Positions 45,889 to 55,565 of a DNA stretch of 64,000 bases are shown one piece after another; position 1 is the first letter of the stretch, and the number at the start of each line of letters is the position of its first letter. Under the pieces are notes generated by a model. That model saw nothing but the letters and a program-made list of their open reading frames with translations. It was not told where the DNA came from and made no database searches. The translations under genes and the position numbers were made by a program. This stretch comes from Clostridiales bacterium UBA6114. Its GTDB lineage: Bacteria; Bacillota; Clostridia; Oscillospirales; Butyricicoccaceae. The DNA is taken from contig DIWE01000037.1 in the NCBI GenBank assembly GCA_002423435.1, positions 99,610 to 163,609 of the forward strand, given 5' to 3'.

Positions 45889-45913
45889 CCCCGCAGCCAA
45901 ATTGACTACAGGG
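45889..45913 (-). terminator. First terminator downstream of rpmB
   Basis: On the minus strand, CCCTGTAG and CTGCGGGG pair around TCAATTTGG and are followed by ATTTTTATTT. It lies about 25 bases after the rpmB stop. Confidence 0.6.
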
Positions 45914-45936
45914 ACCTAAACAGTTCGTCCTAATTT

Positions 45937-46125
45937 TCAGACAGCTCTTTCAACTTTCCCGGAACGGAGGCACCGTGTACAGACATAAACATGGCGGGGA
46001 TTGCCTTCTACCAGTGCTTTGACGCGTCTGACGTTGGGTTTCCACTGCCTGTTGGATCGTCTGTGAGAATGGGACACACGGATCCCGAATGTAACACCCT
46101 TGCCGCAAATCTCGCATTTTGCCAT
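45937..46125 (-). CDS. rpmB: Ribosomal protein L28
   Basis: 50S subunit protein, 62 residues: AKCEICGKGVTFG at the start, then SHSHRRSNRQWKPN, and CTRCLRSGKV at the end. The two CxxC pairs keep the zinc-binding form, as in L32 of this genome. ATG 46125 follows GGAGGTG by nine bases; the frame extends four codons upstream without need. Confidence 0.96.
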   Translation of the reverse strand: MAKCEICGKGVTFGIRVSHSHRRSNRQWKPNVRRVKALVEGNPRHVYVCTRCLRSGKVERAV

Positions 46126-46171
46126 TGCTTTGTGCACCTCCTTTTACCGGTGATGATGAAACGACTTACCT

Positions 46172-46200
46172 ATGATAACACAACGTAGGGTAAAATGCAA
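46172..46200 (-). promoter_or_regulatory. Promoter of rpmB
   Basis: On the minus strand, TTGCAT (46195-46200), a 17-base spacer and TATCAT (46172-46177). The leader would be about 40 bases. Confidence 0.65.
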
Positions 46201-46244
46201 GAACGAAATTGCGATGACTGCGATATTTTAGGATTTTATGTGAA

Positions 46245-46273
46245 TTGCTAAATATAAATTATTATAATATAAT
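46245..46273 (+). promoter_or_regulatory. Promoter of hprK
   Basis: TTGCTA (46245-46250), a 17-base spacer and TATAAT (46268-46273), in a very AT-rich stretch, about 45 bases before the hprK start. It is divergent from the rpmB promoter. Confidence 0.6.
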
Positions 46274-46317
46274 AAAAAAATAGGAATAACCATAGAGTTG
46301 GAGGTTAATGGGTTATT

Positions 46318-47259
46318 ATGCATGACAAGGAATTCAGCGTAACACTCGAGGAAATCATTAGGGAATTCGATCTCGAAGTGATTTACGGCCCCGAGGGATT
46401 TGAACATACCCCGATCCGCCATGACGATATCAATCGCCCCGGCCTTCAGCTCACGGGTTTTTTTGAAGACTTCGACCCGGACCGCATCCAGATCATGGGC
46501 ATGGTCGAAACCCTTTTTGTGCGCAGCTTTGAAAGCTCCGAGAGGGAAGCCTGCTTTGAGCGCCTCTTTTCCAAAAAAGTTCCGGTCGTCATTTTTACGA
46601 GGGCGATCGATGTGATGCCCGAGTGCATTGAAATGGCGGAAAAGTACGGCGTCACGATTTTGCGGACGAATGAATACACCTCGAATTTCATGGGCGACCT
46701 GATCGGGAAGCTCCGCGTTTCGCTCGCCCCGCGGATCACGCGGCACGGCGTTTTGGTCGAAGTGTACGGCGAAGGCATATTGATACTGGGCGACAGCGGG
46801 GTGGGCAAGAGCGAGACCGCGATTGAGCTCGTAAAACGCGGACACCGCCTGATCGCCGACGACGCCGTCGAGATCAAAAAGGTGTCCGACCGCACGCTTG
46901 TCGGCTCGGCACCCGAAATCATCCGGCATTTTATCGAGCTCAGAGGCATCGGCGTCATCGACGTCCGGCGCATATTCGGCATGGGCTCCGTAAAGCCGAC
47001 CGAACGCATCGACCTTGTGATAAACCTTGAGCAATGGGTCGAGGGCAAGCATTACGACCGGCTCGGCCTCGAAAACCAATACACGAATATTCTGGACTTA
47101 AACATCCCATCCCTTACGGTCCCCGTAAAGCCCGGCAGAAATCTGGCCGTCATTATCGAGGTTGCGGCGATGAACAACCGCAATAAGAAATTCGGCTACA
47201 ACGCGGCCGCCGAGCTTTCCGACCGGATGTACAAGACCTTCAACGAAGAGATCAAATAG
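46318..47259 (+). CDS. hprK: HPr kinase/phosphorylase
   Basis: Bifunctional enzyme that phosphorylates Ser46 of HPr and reverses it, the sensor of carbon catabolite control in Gram-positives. The 313 residues have an N-terminal domain and a C-terminal catalytic domain with the P-loop LGDSGVGKSE (about 156-165), the catalytic His region KRGHRLIADDAVEI, and the signature ELRGIGVIDVRRIFG. ATG 46318 follows TTGGAGG by about twelve bases. It heads a run continuing to dnaE. Confidence 0.96.
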   Translation: MHDKEFSVTLEEIIREFDLEVIYGPEGFEHTPIRHDDINRPGLQLTGFFEDFDPDRIQIMGMVETLFVRSFESSEREACFERLFSKKVPVVIFTRAIDVMPECIEMAEKYGVTILRTNEYTSNFMGDLIGKLRVSLAPRITRHGVLVEVYGEGILILGDSGVGKSETAIELVKRGHRLIADDAVEIKKVSDRTLVGSAPEIIRHFIELRGIGVIDVRRIFGMGSVKPTERIDLVINLEQWVEGKHYDRLGLENQYTNILDLNIPSLTVPVKPGRNLAVIIEVAAMNNRNKKFGYNAAAELSDRMYKTFNEEIK

Positions 47260-47295
47260 TGCTGCGAATATTGCGAAAAACGAGGACTGAATAAA

Positions 47296-48021
47296 ATGAC
47301 CATCCTGGCAGACATGCACACCCACACAAACGTATCCCACCACGCCTACAGCACCCTGCAGGAAAACTGCGCCGTCGCAAAGGAGAAGGGTCTTTATGCG
47401 ATTGCCGTGACCAATCACGCGCCCGCGATGAAGGACGGCGCGCACATCTGGCATTTCGGGGGAATGCGCACCGTGCCGAGGCGGATTTACGGCGTTTACG
47501 TCCTGCGCGGCGCCGAGGTAAACATCCTGTCTGAAGACGGCGAAATCGATATTGACGAAAAGCGCCTAAAAAAGCTCGACTACGTCATAGCGTCCTTTCA
47601 TGAGGAATGCTTTGCGCCGTCAAGCCCCGAGGTCCACACAAAAGCGTACGAAAACATCCTGAAAAATCCGTACGTCAACACGCTCGGACATGCCGGAAAC
47701 GGAGCATACCCCTTCGATTACGAGGCGATTATTTCAAAATGCAACCAATACGGAAAGCTGTTCGAGATCAACAACCATTCCTTTAAGATCAGAAGGGGAA
47801 GTACTGAGAATTGCCGCGAGATCGCGCTTTTGTGCAAAAAGTACCGGGTTCCGGTGGTCGTTTCCTCGGACGCGCACATAAGCTTCGACGTCGGCACCTT
47901 CGACACGTCGGTTTCGATGCTCCAATCGATCGATTTTCCGGAGGAACTGATCTTAAACTCGAATATAAATCTTTTGCGGGAATACTTTTTAAAAAGATCG
48001 GGTCTTGACATTTCCGAGTAA
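47296..48021 (+). CDS. PHP domain phosphatase (YcdX-like)
   Basis: Metal-dependent phosphoesterase of the PHP family, 241 residues. The metal-site motifs are present in order: ADMHTHTNVSHHAYS, TNHAP, RGAEVNI, ASFHE, GHAGNG, and SSDAH. It is closest to the stand-alone YcdX-type phosphatases. HisJ, the histidinol phosphatase of Bacillus, is also a PHP protein, so this gene is one candidate for the step missing from the his operon. ATG 47296 follows CGAGGA. Confidence 0.85.
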   Translation: MTILADMHTHTNVSHHAYSTLQENCAVAKEKGLYAIAVTNHAPAMKDGAHIWHFGGMRTVPRRIYGVYVLRGAEVNILSEDGEIDIDEKRLKKLDYVIASFHEECFAPSSPEVHTKAYENILKNPYVNTLGHAGNGAYPFDYEAIISKCNQYGKLFEINNHSFKIRRGSTENCREIALLCKKYRVPVVVSSDAHISFDVGTFDTSVSMLQSIDFPEELILNSNINLLREYFLKRSGLDISE

Positions 48022-48028
48022 TCCGCTT

Positions 48029-48069
48029 CGCGGTCGTTTTGTGCCCTGAGCGCAGCGAAAGGAATGGTC
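48029..48069. repeat. Repeat supplying the murB ribosome site
   Basis: CGCGGTCGTTTTGTG, TGAGCGCA and GAAAGGAATGGTC match the loop and right arm of the hairpin repeat before hisD (9199-9242) with a few substitutions and two one-base gaps. The left arm GACCATTCC is absent here, so no hairpin forms. As before hisD, AAAGGAATGG acts as the ribosome site. Confidence 0.65.
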
Positions 48070-48075
48070 ATCAGA

Positions 48076-49008
48076 ATGAGAGCACTGGATGAACTGATTG
48101 AAAAAGCGTCGGAAAAAGCCTTAAACGTCCGCTTCCTGCAAAACGAGCCGATGAAAAACCATACGACCTTCCAGATCGGCGGGCCGGCCGATCTGATGGC
48201 GGTGCCGCAGGACAAAGAATCGTTTCTCGGCCTGATGGATCTTGTAAAGGACTGCCCGGTTCCTGCGCTTGTCGTCGGCAACGGTTCGAACCTTCTCGTA
48301 TCGGACGACGGTATCGAGGGAATCGTCGTCAAAACGGAGGAGGCGCTTGATAAGATTTCCCTTTGCGGCGAGCATGCCGTTCTCGCGGGCGCCGGAGCGA
48401 CCCTTTCACGGCTTTCCTCCTTTTGCAGGGACCACGCCTTGTCCGGGCTCGAATTTGCGCACGGCATCCCGGGCACCGTCGGCGGCGCCGTCTGCATGAA
48501 CGCGGGCGCTTACGGCGGGGAAATGAGTGATGTGGTCGAAAAGACCGAATACTATAAGGGCAAAACCGTCCTGAGCCTTTCAGGACGCGACCATTGTTTT
48601 TCTTACCGGCACAGTTTTTTTTCAGACCGGGGCGACCTTGTCGTCCTCTCGTCTGCGTTTTTATTAAAGCCGGCAAAAAAAGAGGACATCAGCGCAAAAA
48701 TAGCCGACCTTGCAAACAGACGGCGCGAAAAACAGCCGCTGAACCTTCCGAGCGCGGGCAGCGTTTTTAAGCGCCCTGAAGGGTGCTTTGCCGGAAAGCT
48801 GATCGAGGACGCGGGGCTTCGCGGCTTTTCGATAAACGGCGCCGAGGTTTCGGAAAAACACGCGGGATTTATTGTAAACCGCGGGGGCGCGACCTGCAAC
48901 GACGTACTCGCCCTGATCGACCTCATACAAAAAACGGTTTACCGGAAATTCTCCGTCGAGCTCGAATGCGAGATCAAAATTGTCGGAAGGTGCTCGGGCA
49001 GCGCTTAA
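48076..49008 (+). CDS. murB: UDP-N-acetylenolpyruvoylglucosamine reductase
   Basis: FAD enzyme that reduces UDP-GlcNAc-enolpyruvate to UDP-MurNAc, the second step of peptidoglycan precursor synthesis. The 310 residues show TTFQIGGPADLM, the FAD motif GNGSNLLVSDDGI, GIPGTVGGAVCMNAGAYGGE, and the catalytic Ser in PSAGSVFKRP with the late Glu in ELECEIKIVG. It is the type IIa-like short form of low-GC Gram-positives. ATG 48076 lies twelve bases after AAGGA; ATG 48064, inside the repeat, would add MVIR. Confidence 0.95.
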   Translation: MRALDELIEKASEKALNVRFLQNEPMKNHTTFQIGGPADLMAVPQDKESFLGLMDLVKDCPVPALVVGNGSNLLVSDDGIEGIVVKTEEALDKISLCGEHAVLAGAGATLSRLSSFCRDHALSGLEFAHGIPGTVGGAVCMNAGAYGGEMSDVVEKTEYYKGKTVLSLSGRDHCFSYRHSFFSDRGDLVVLSSAFLLKPAKKEDISAKIADLANRRREKQPLNLPSAGSVFKRPEGCFAGKLIEDAGLRGFSINGAEVSEKHAGFIVNRGGATCNDVLALIDLIQKTVYRKFSVELECEIKIVGRCSGSA

Positions 49009-49114
49009 GACATAAATGCCGCGCTCCGGATCGACATAAACGCCGGTGAAGCCGCGGCGAAGCTGGTCTGCCCGACTATACGGGCAAACCGATGAAAGGA
49101 AATGACAAGGACGT

Positions 49115-49975
49115 ATGAAATTCCTGATTATATCCGGGATGTCCGGAGCGGGAAAAAGCCGGGCGATGGCCGTTTTCGAGGATCTGGGTTTTTACTGTGT
49201 CGACAACATGCCGGTAAGCCTGATTCCGAAGTTCGCGGAGCTTTGCATGGCAACGACCGACAAATATGAGAACGTCGTGATCGTGACCGACGTGCGCGGC
49301 GGCGGCGACAAGGATTTTAACGAGCTTTTTTCCGCGCTCGACGGCATTAAAAACACCGGCTTTCAATACAGCGTCCTGTTTCTCGACGCATCGACCGATA
49401 TTCTGATCAACCGCTACAAGGAGACGAGGCGAAAGCACCCCTTGGACACGGTCGGAATCAAAGAGGCGCTCGAAAAGGAGCGCGCCATTTTGGAAACCGT
49501 CCGAAACCGCGCCGACTATATCATCGACACGACCACACTGACGACGTCCCGGCTTCGCGAATATTTGACCACGCTTTTTTCAGGGACGGACCTAAACCGC
49601 GCGATTGTGATCAGCGTGATTTCCTTCGGGTTCAAATATGGGATACCGATCGAATCCGACCTGCTTTTTGACGTCCGCTTTTTGCCAAATCCCTTCTACG
49701 AAGCTTCGCTGAAATCCAAAACCGGCATGGACCGCGGCGTTCGCGACTATGTGTTTTCTTCCGGAAAAGCCGAGGAATTCATGGAGTTGCTGCGCAAAAT
49801 GATGGACTTTCTGATCCCGCAGTATATCGACGAGGGGAAGACCTCGCTCGTCGTTTCCATCGGCTGCACCGGCGGGCAGCATCGTTCGGTTGCAATCGCG
49901 GAGGAAATCGCGGGTTTTCTGAAAAAGCGCCGCTACCATACAATCATCAACCACCGCGACATCTGCCGCGGCTAA
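49115..49975 (+). CDS. rapZ: RNase adapter/nucleotide-binding protein RapZ (YvcJ)
   Basis: P-loop nucleotide-binding protein that in Gram-negatives steers RNase E and in Bacillus (YvcJ) affects competence. The 286 residues have Walker A SGMSGAGKSRA at the N-terminus, FLDASTDILINRYKETRRKHP, and the C-terminal domain beginning FGFKYGIP with VSIGCTGGQHRSVAIAE. First member of the conserved rapZ-yvcK-whiA set. The 106 bases upstream hold a short hairpin (TGCCCG-ACTATA-CGGGCA, 49069-49086). Confidence 0.95.
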   Translation: MKFLIISGMSGAGKSRAMAVFEDLGFYCVDNMPVSLIPKFAELCMATTDKYENVVIVTDVRGGGDKDFNELFSALDGIKNTGFQYSVLFLDASTDILINRYKETRRKHPLDTVGIKEALEKERAILETVRNRADYIIDTTTLTTSRLREYLTTLFSGTDLNRAIVISVISFGFKYGIPIESDLLFDVRFLPNPFYEASLKSKTGMDRGVRDYVFSSGKAEEFMELLRKMMDFLIPQYIDEGKTSLVVSIGCTGGQHRSVAIAEEIAGFLKKRRYHTIINHRDICRG

Positions 49976-49991
49976 ACCGGAGGGCTTTGAT

Positions 49992-51086
49992 TTGACGATA
50001 TCGGACCATGACGGATTTTATATGGGGCAATCTTCTGAAGCCCTGAAAATCGCGGCCGCGCTAAACCCCAGGATCGTCGTCATCGGCGGCGGAACGGGGC
50101 TTTCGACGCTTTTGCGCGGGCTCAAACAGTATTTTGACAAAATTACGGCGATTGTCGCGGTGTCGGACGACGGCGGCAGCTCCGGCATCATACGCCAGGA
50201 CCTGCACATGCTGCCCCCGGGCGATATCCGAAACTGCATTCTCGCTTTAGCCAACACCGAGCCGACAATGGATGAGCTATTAAATTACCGGTTTACGGAA
50301 GGCCCTTTAAAAGGCCATTGCTTCGGCAACCTGTTTCTGGCAGCATTAAACGGCATATCGGGGTCCTTTGACGAGGCGGTCGCCCGCATGAACGAGGTCC
50401 TCGCCGTAACCGGAAGCGTCGTGCCCGTCACGACCAGCGACGTCCACCTGGAAGCCCTTTTTGAGGACGGAAGCACCGTTTTGGGCGAATCGAGCATTTT
50501 TTTTCATAAAAAGGAGCACGACTGCCGCATCGCCCGGGTCCGCCTGGTGCCCGAGAATCCGCCCGCGCTGCCGAAAGCGCTTCGGGCGATCGACAACGCG
50601 GACATCATTGTCTTAGGTCCCGGAAGCCTGTATACAAGCGTCATACCGAACCTTCTCGTCGACGGGATCGTCGATTCCATCAGGCGTTCGCGCGCGCAGA
50701 AAATCTACGTGCTAAACCTGATGACCCAGGAGGGCGAGACGGAGAACTATTCGGCCTTCGACCACGTCAGGGAGATTTTTGCGCATTCCTGCGACGGGCT
50801 TTTTGACCTCTGCCTGTATAATACCGACCCGATCCCGACACAGTTTGTCGACCGCTACAAAACCGAGGACGCGCAGCCCGTCGCGATCGACTATGAAAAC
50901 TTTGAGCATTCGGGCGTCAGGCTCTTCGGCGCGGGGCTTTACTCAAAAGCCGGAGGCTTTGTGCGCCATGACCCGTTAAAGCTGACGGCGGCGATCGCCG
51001 GACTTTTCGCGGGCGGGCTGAAGGCCGGACAAAAGAACGGCCTTTCCGATCCGTCTCCGGTAAGCAAGGCGCCGCTCTCCATATAG
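49992..51086 (+). CDS. yvcK: YvcK family UDP-sugar-binding protein
   Basis: CofD-like fold protein required for growth on gluconeogenic carbon and for cell shape in Bacillus; it binds UDP-sugars. The 364 residues show IVVIGGGTGLSTLLRGLK, VSDDGGSSG, LPPGDIRNC, and the late LGPGSLYTSVIPNLLV. TTG 49992 lies seven bases after GGAGGG and is preferred; an ATG inside (50022) would also keep the core. Lies 16 bases after rapZ. Confidence 0.94.
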   Translation: MTISDHDGFYMGQSSEALKIAAALNPRIVVIGGGTGLSTLLRGLKQYFDKITAIVAVSDDGGSSGIIRQDLHMLPPGDIRNCILALANTEPTMDELLNYRFTEGPLKGHCFGNLFLAALNGISGSFDEAVARMNEVLAVTGSVVPVTTSDVHLEALFEDGSTVLGESSIFFHKKEHDCRIARVRLVPENPPALPKALRAIDNADIIVLGPGSLYTSVIPNLLVDGIVDSIRRSRAQKIYVLNLMTQEGETENYSAFDHVREIFAHSCDGLFDLCLYNTDPIPTQFVDRYKTEDAQPVAIDYENFEHSGVRLFGAGLYSKAGGFVRHDPLKLTAAIAGLFAGGLKAGQKNGLSDPSPVSKAPLSI

Positions 51087-51115
51087 CGTTTGAAACCGGC
51101 GGGAGGAAAGTGACG

Positions 51116-52021
51116 ATGTCTTTTTCTGCGGACGTTAAAAATGAGATCTGCAAATTAAGCCTTATGCGCCCCTGCTGCGTGCTCTCGGAGGCGTACGGGC
51201 TGATGCTGTACGCGACCACGTTTTCCTGCCGCGAGATTCGGATCACAACGGCAAACGCGGCGCTTAAAAAGCGCATTCCAGCCCTTTTTAAGAAAGCGTT
51301 CGGACTCTCGATCCCTTCCTTTGGCGATTATGCGATGACGACCTTCCACCTTTCGGACAAGTCGGACCTAAAAACCGTGTTTACGGCGTTCGGGTATGAG
51401 TTTTTGGATACGGCGCTGCACTTAAACCGCGGCATTATCGATAACGAATGCTGCATGGGCAGCTTTTTGCGCGGCGTTTTTTTAAGCGGCGGGTCCCTCA
51501 TGAACCCGGAGAAAAAATACCACCTTGAATTTTCGTCGAATCATCTGACGCTAAACCGCGAAATGATCGCTCTGCTCTTGGATCTGGAGCTAAGCCCCAA
51601 AACCTTGAAGCGTAAAAACGACTATGTTATCTACTTAAAGGACAGCGGCCGGATCGAGGATTTTCTGACGCTGATCGGCGCGCCCATTTCCGCGATGAGG
51701 CTGATGCAGACAAAAGTGGAAAAGGACTTAAGAAACACGGTAAACCGCCAGGTAAACTGCGAAACGGCCAACCTTTCCAAAACGGTCGAGGCGTCCATTC
51801 GCCAGGTAAACGCCATCCGCGTAATCGACCGGGCGCTCGGCATCGCCTCTCTCGAAAAACCGCTTTACGAGACGGCACTTTTGCGGCTCGAACACCCCGA
51901 CGCAACCCTGGGCGAGCTCGCCCTGCTTTCAAAGACGCCCGTCAGTAAGCCCGGGCTCGGCCACAGGCTTAAGAAGCTTATCGACCTTTCGGAAAAAATA
52001 ACGGAGAACGACAATGCGTGA
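51116..52021 (+). CDS. whiA: DNA-binding protein WhiA
   Basis: Conserved regulator with a LAGLIDADG-like N-terminal fold and a C-terminal helix-turn-helix, needed for sporulation in Streptomyces and linked to division in Bacillus. The 301 residues start SFSADVKNEICKL, contain CCMGSFLRGVFLSGGSLMNP, and end with the HTH around LGELALLSKTPVSKPGLGHRLKKL. ATG 51116 lies nine bases after GGGAGG. The end overlaps dnaE by eight bases. Confidence 0.95.
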   Translation: MSFSADVKNEICKLSLMRPCCVLSEAYGLMLYATTFSCREIRITTANAALKKRIPALFKKAFGLSIPSFGDYAMTTFHLSDKSDLKTVFTAFGYEFLDTALHLNRGIIDNECCMGSFLRGVFLSGGSLMNPEKKYHLEFSSNHLTLNREMIALLLDLELSPKTLKRKNDYVIYLKDSGRIEDFLTLIGAPISAMRLMQTKVEKDLRNTVNRQVNCETANLSKTVEASIRQVNAIRVIDRALGIASLEKPLYETALLRLEHPDATLGELALLSKTPVSKPGLGHRLKKLIDLSEKITENDNA

Positions 52022-55000
52022 TTTTGTTCATCTTCATCTGCATACCGAATACAGCCTTTTAGACGGCGCCTGCCGCATCGAGCCTCTGATGGACAGGCTT
52101 TCCTCCATCGGGCAGACGGCCGCCGCAATCACCGACCATGGCGTCATGTACGGCGTGATCGATTTTTATAAGGCAGCGAAAAAAAAGGGGGTCAAGCCGA
52201 TCATCGGGTGCGAGGTCTATGTCGCACCCCGCGGGCGGTGCGACAAGGTGCACGAGTACGACTCGGAGGCGAGCCATCTTGTCCTGCTGTGCGAAAACAA
52301 CGAGGGTTACCGCAATCTGATGTTTTTGGTCAGCGCGGCGTTTACCGAAGGGTTTTATATTAAGCCGCGCGTCGATATGGAACTCCTAAAGGAGCACTCG
52401 GGCGGGCTTATCGCCCTGTCGGCCTGCATCGCGGGCGCCGTCCCGTCGCTGATCCTGAAAGGCAATTACGAGGGCGCAAAGGAGCTTGCGCTTGCCCACC
52501 GCTCGATTTTTGGAGAGGGGAACTATTTTCTCGAGCTTCAGGACCACGGCATCCCGGAGCAAAGGGAGGTAAACGCGGCTCTGATCCGCATGTCGGAGGA
52601 GACGAAAATTCCTCTGGTCGCGACAAACGACTGTCATTATCTTGGAAGGGAAGACGCCCGCATCCAGGATGTATTATTGTGCATCCAGACAAACCATACG
52701 GTCGGGGACTCGGATCGCATGAAATTCCAGACCGACGAGTTTTACGTCAAGACGGGCGACGAAATGGCGCAGCTGTTTGCACGGCACGAAGACGCGCTCG
52801 AAAACACGATTAAAATCGCCGGGCGGTGCAACGTCGAATTCGAGTTTGGGAAATATCATTTGCCGGCTTTTTCGGTTCCCGACGGTAAGGACGCGTTTTC
52901 CTATCTTGCGGAGCTTTGTCAAAAGGGCCTTGCAAAGCGTTATCCGGACGCGGACGGGAGCGTCCGCGAACGGCTCGACTATGAGCTTTCCATGATCCGG
53001 TCGATGGGGTTTGTCGACTATTTCCTGATCGTCGGCGACTTTATTTCCTTTGCGAAGAAAAACGGCATTCCGGTCGGCCCCGGAAGGGGCTCGGCCGCCG
53101 GGAGCATCGTCTCTTACTGCCTGGAGATCACGGACATCGATCCGCTCAAATACTCGCTCTATTTCGAACGGTTCCTAAACCCCGAGCGCATCAGCATGCC
53201 CGATATCGACATCGACTTTTGCTATATCAGGCGCCAGGAGGTCATCGATTACGTCATCGAAAAATACGGGCACGACAAGGTGGCCCAGATTGTGACGTTC
53301 GGGACGATGGCGGCGCGCGCCGCGATCCGCGACGTGGGAAGGGCGCTCGGCATTCCCTACGCGGAGGTGGATACGGTCGCGAAGCTCGTGCCGTTCGAGC
53401 TGCACCAGACGCTCGAGCGAGCGCTTTCCATTTCGCCGCAGCTTAAGGAGCATTACGACTCCGACGAAAAAATCAAAAGCTTAATCGACACCGCAATGGC
53501 GCTCGAGGGCATGCCCCGCCACGCCTCGACCCACGCCGCCGGCGTCGTGATCACGAAAGCCCCCGTTTATGAATATGTACCTCTCTCCAAAAACGACGAG
53601 TCGGTTGTAACACAGTTTTCGATGACGACGCTCGAGGAACTCGGCCTTCTGAAAATGGATTTTCTGGGCCTGCGGAACCTGACGGTCATCGCGGATGCAT
53701 CCGGGATGATCCGCCGCTTTGACCCCGATTTCAATATTGAAACGGTGCCGGACGACGACAAGGAAACGTTTCGGATGCTTTCCGAAGGGAAAACCTCCGG
53801 CGTGTTCCAGCTCGAAAGCGCCGGAATGACAAACGTCGTCATCGGGCTCGGACCCCAGTCGATCGAGGACATCACGGCTGTCGTCGCTCTTTACCGGCCG
53901 GGGCCGATGCAGTCGATCCCGAAATATCTCGCAGGGAAAAAGAACTTCAAAAACGTTACCTACCGACACCCGATACTCAAGGACATCCTGTCCGTCACGT
54001 ACGGCTGCATGGTTTACCAGGAGCAGGTGATGGAGGTCTTCCGCAAAATGGCGGGCTATTCCCTCGGCAAGGCGGACATGGTGCGGCGGGCGATGTCGAA
54101 AAAGAAATTCGACGCGCTTTTACGCGAGCGGGAGAATTTTATTTTCGGAAACGAAAAAGAGGGGATCAAGGGAGCCGTCCATAACGGCGTGGACCAGAAA
54201 ACCGCCGAAACGATCTTCGACGAGATCATGGATTTTGCAAACTATGCGTTTAATAAGGCGCACGCCGTCTGCTACGCGGTCATCGGCTACCGAACCGCAT
54301 ACTTAAAATGTCATTACCCGAAGGAATATATGGCGGCGCTACTGACCTCTGTTTTGGACTGGACCTCGAAAATCCAGGTCTATATCGCCGATTGCCGGGA
54401 AATGGGGATCACCGTCCTTCCACCCGACATCAACGAATCGGACGCCGATTTCACCGTGTACGGCGAAAACATCCGGTTCGGCCTCGTCGCCGTCAAAAAC
54501 ATCGGGCGCGCGTTTATATTGAAGCTTCAGGAGGAACGCGAAAAAAACGGCCCGTTTCTTTCATTCCAGAACTTTTGCGAGCGAATGGCAGACTACGATT
54601 TAAACCGCCGGACGCTTGAAAGCCTGATCCGGTGCGGCGCGTTCGACTCGCTCGGCGCCCGACGCTCGCAGCTTATCGAGGTTTTCGACCGCGTCGTCGA
54701 TTCCATCGCGTCCGCCCGCAGGCGAAACCTGGAGGGCCAGCTCGACCTGTTCGGAGGTGACGGTGCGGACACCCCGGCAAACCAGGTCGCGTTGCCTCAG
54801 ATCGAGGAATTTTCAAGGCGTGAGCTTCTCGCAATGGAAAAGGCGTGCACCGGGCTCTACCTTTCCGGACACCCGATGGCGGAATATTCGGGCCTTCTGA
54901 AAAAAGCAAAGGCCGTGCCGATCATATCCATCTTAGACGACGCTTCGCAAGACGGGCAAAACGAATTTCACGACGGCATGACTGTCATAATCGGCGGCGT

Positions 55001-55511
55001 CGTTACGTCTTACCGGTTGAAAACGACAAAATCAAATTCCCAGATGGCCTATATCACAGTTGAAGATATTACGTCGTCGATCGAGATTCTGGTGTTTTCG
55101 AGGGTTCTGACCGCAAGCGGAGGTTATCTCAAGGAGGACAGCCCCGTGCTCGTGCGGGGGAAAATCACGGCCCGCGAGGATGAAGAGCCCAAGCTGATCG
55201 CCGACGAGATCCGGCCGCTAACCGAACTGGACGCCGCGTCCTTTCTAAAGGGCGGCAGCGCGGATGGACAGGCCCGTTCTGTACCGAAAAATGAACGCCT
55301 TTATCTGAGGATTCCTTCTGAATCCGACCCGAGCGTAAAACGCGCGCTCGCGGTTATGCGTTTTTTCCCGGGGCCGCATCCCGTTATCCTTTACTGCGAA
55401 CAATCGGGGCAAAAAAGCAAGGCGCCCGACAACCGGTGCGTGCGGCTGTCGGACAAGCTTCTTTTCGAGCTTCGGTCATTGTTGGGCGAGGAAAACGTCG
55501 CCGTCAAATAA
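52014..55511 (+). CDS. dnaE: DNA polymerase III alpha subunit, DnaE type
   Basis: Second replicative C-family polymerase, 1165 residues, without an exonuclease insert. It starts with a PHP domain (VHLHLHTEYSLLDGACR), contains the polymerase core with catalytic Asp residues in MPDIDIDFCYIRR (about 395) and GPGRGSAAGS, a helix-hairpin-helix region (about 800-900), and an OB fold near residue 1000 (AYITVEDITSSIEILVF). At 1165 residues it is nearer E. coli DnaE in length than the shorter Bacillus form. In low-GC Gram-positives DnaE extends RNA primers before PolC takes over. The start overlaps whiA. Confidence 0.95.
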   Translation: MRDFVHLHLHTEYSLLDGACRIEPLMDRLSSIGQTAAAITDHGVMYGVIDFYKAAKKKGVKPIIGCEVYVAPRGRCDKVHEYDSEASHLVLLCENNEGYRNLMFLVSAAFTEGFYIKPRVDMELLKEHSGGLIALSACIAGAVPSLILKGNYEGAKELALAHRSIFGEGNYFLELQDHGIPEQREVNAALIRMSEETKIPLVATNDCHYLGREDARIQDVLLCIQTNHTVGDSDRMKFQTDEFYVKTGDEMAQLFARHEDALENTIKIAGRCNVEFEFGKYHLPAFSVPDGKDAFSYLAELCQKGLAKRYPDADGSVRERLDYELSMIRSMGFVDYFLIVGDFISFAKKNGIPVGPGRGSAAGSIVSYCLEITDIDPLKYSLYFERFLNPERISMPDIDIDFCYIRRQEVIDYVIEKYGHDKVAQIVTFGTMAARAAIRDVGRALGIPYAEVDTVAKLVPFELHQTLERALSISPQLKEHYDSDEKIKSLIDTAMALEGMPRHASTHAAGVVITKAPVYEYVPLSKNDESVVTQFSMTTLEELGLLKMDFLGLRNLTVIADASGMIRRFDPDFNIETVPDDDKETFRMLSEGKTSGVFQLESAGMTNVVIGLGPQSIEDITAVVALYRPGPMQSIPKYLAGKKNFKNVTYRHPILKDILSVTYGCMVYQEQVMEVFRKMAGYSLGKADMVRRAMSKKKFDALLRERENFIFGNEKEGIKGAVHNGVDQKTAETIFDEIMDFANYAFNKAHAVCYAVIGYRTAYLKCHYPKEYMAALLTSVLDWTSKIQVYIADCREMGITVLPPDINESDADFTVYGENIRFGLVAVKNIGRAFILKLQEEREKNGPFLSFQNFCERMADYDLNRRTLESLIRCGAFDSLGARRSQLIEVFDRVVDSIASARRRNLEGQLDLFGGDGADTPANQVALPQIEEFSRRELLAMEKACTGLYLSGHPMAEYSGLLKKAKAVPIISILDDASQDGQNEFHDGMTVIIGGVVTSYRLKTTKSNSQMAYITVEDITSSIEILVFSRVLTASGGYLKEDSPVLVRGKITAREDEEPKLIADEIRPLTELDAASFLKGGSADGQARSVPKNERLYLRIPSESDPSVKRALAVMRFFPGPHPVILYCEQSGQKSKAPDNRCVRLSDKLLFELRSLLGEENVAVK

Positions 55512-55565
55512 TTTTTGCCAACCACTCTATAAAAATAGAAGGTGTTTTTTAAGGAGGACCTGAAG

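Noticed and set aside
49040..49111. Fourth copy of the ribosome-site repeat before rapZ
   Set aside because: GGTCTGCCC and GATGAAAGGAAATG recall the element, but the match is too weak and interrupted by a hairpin.
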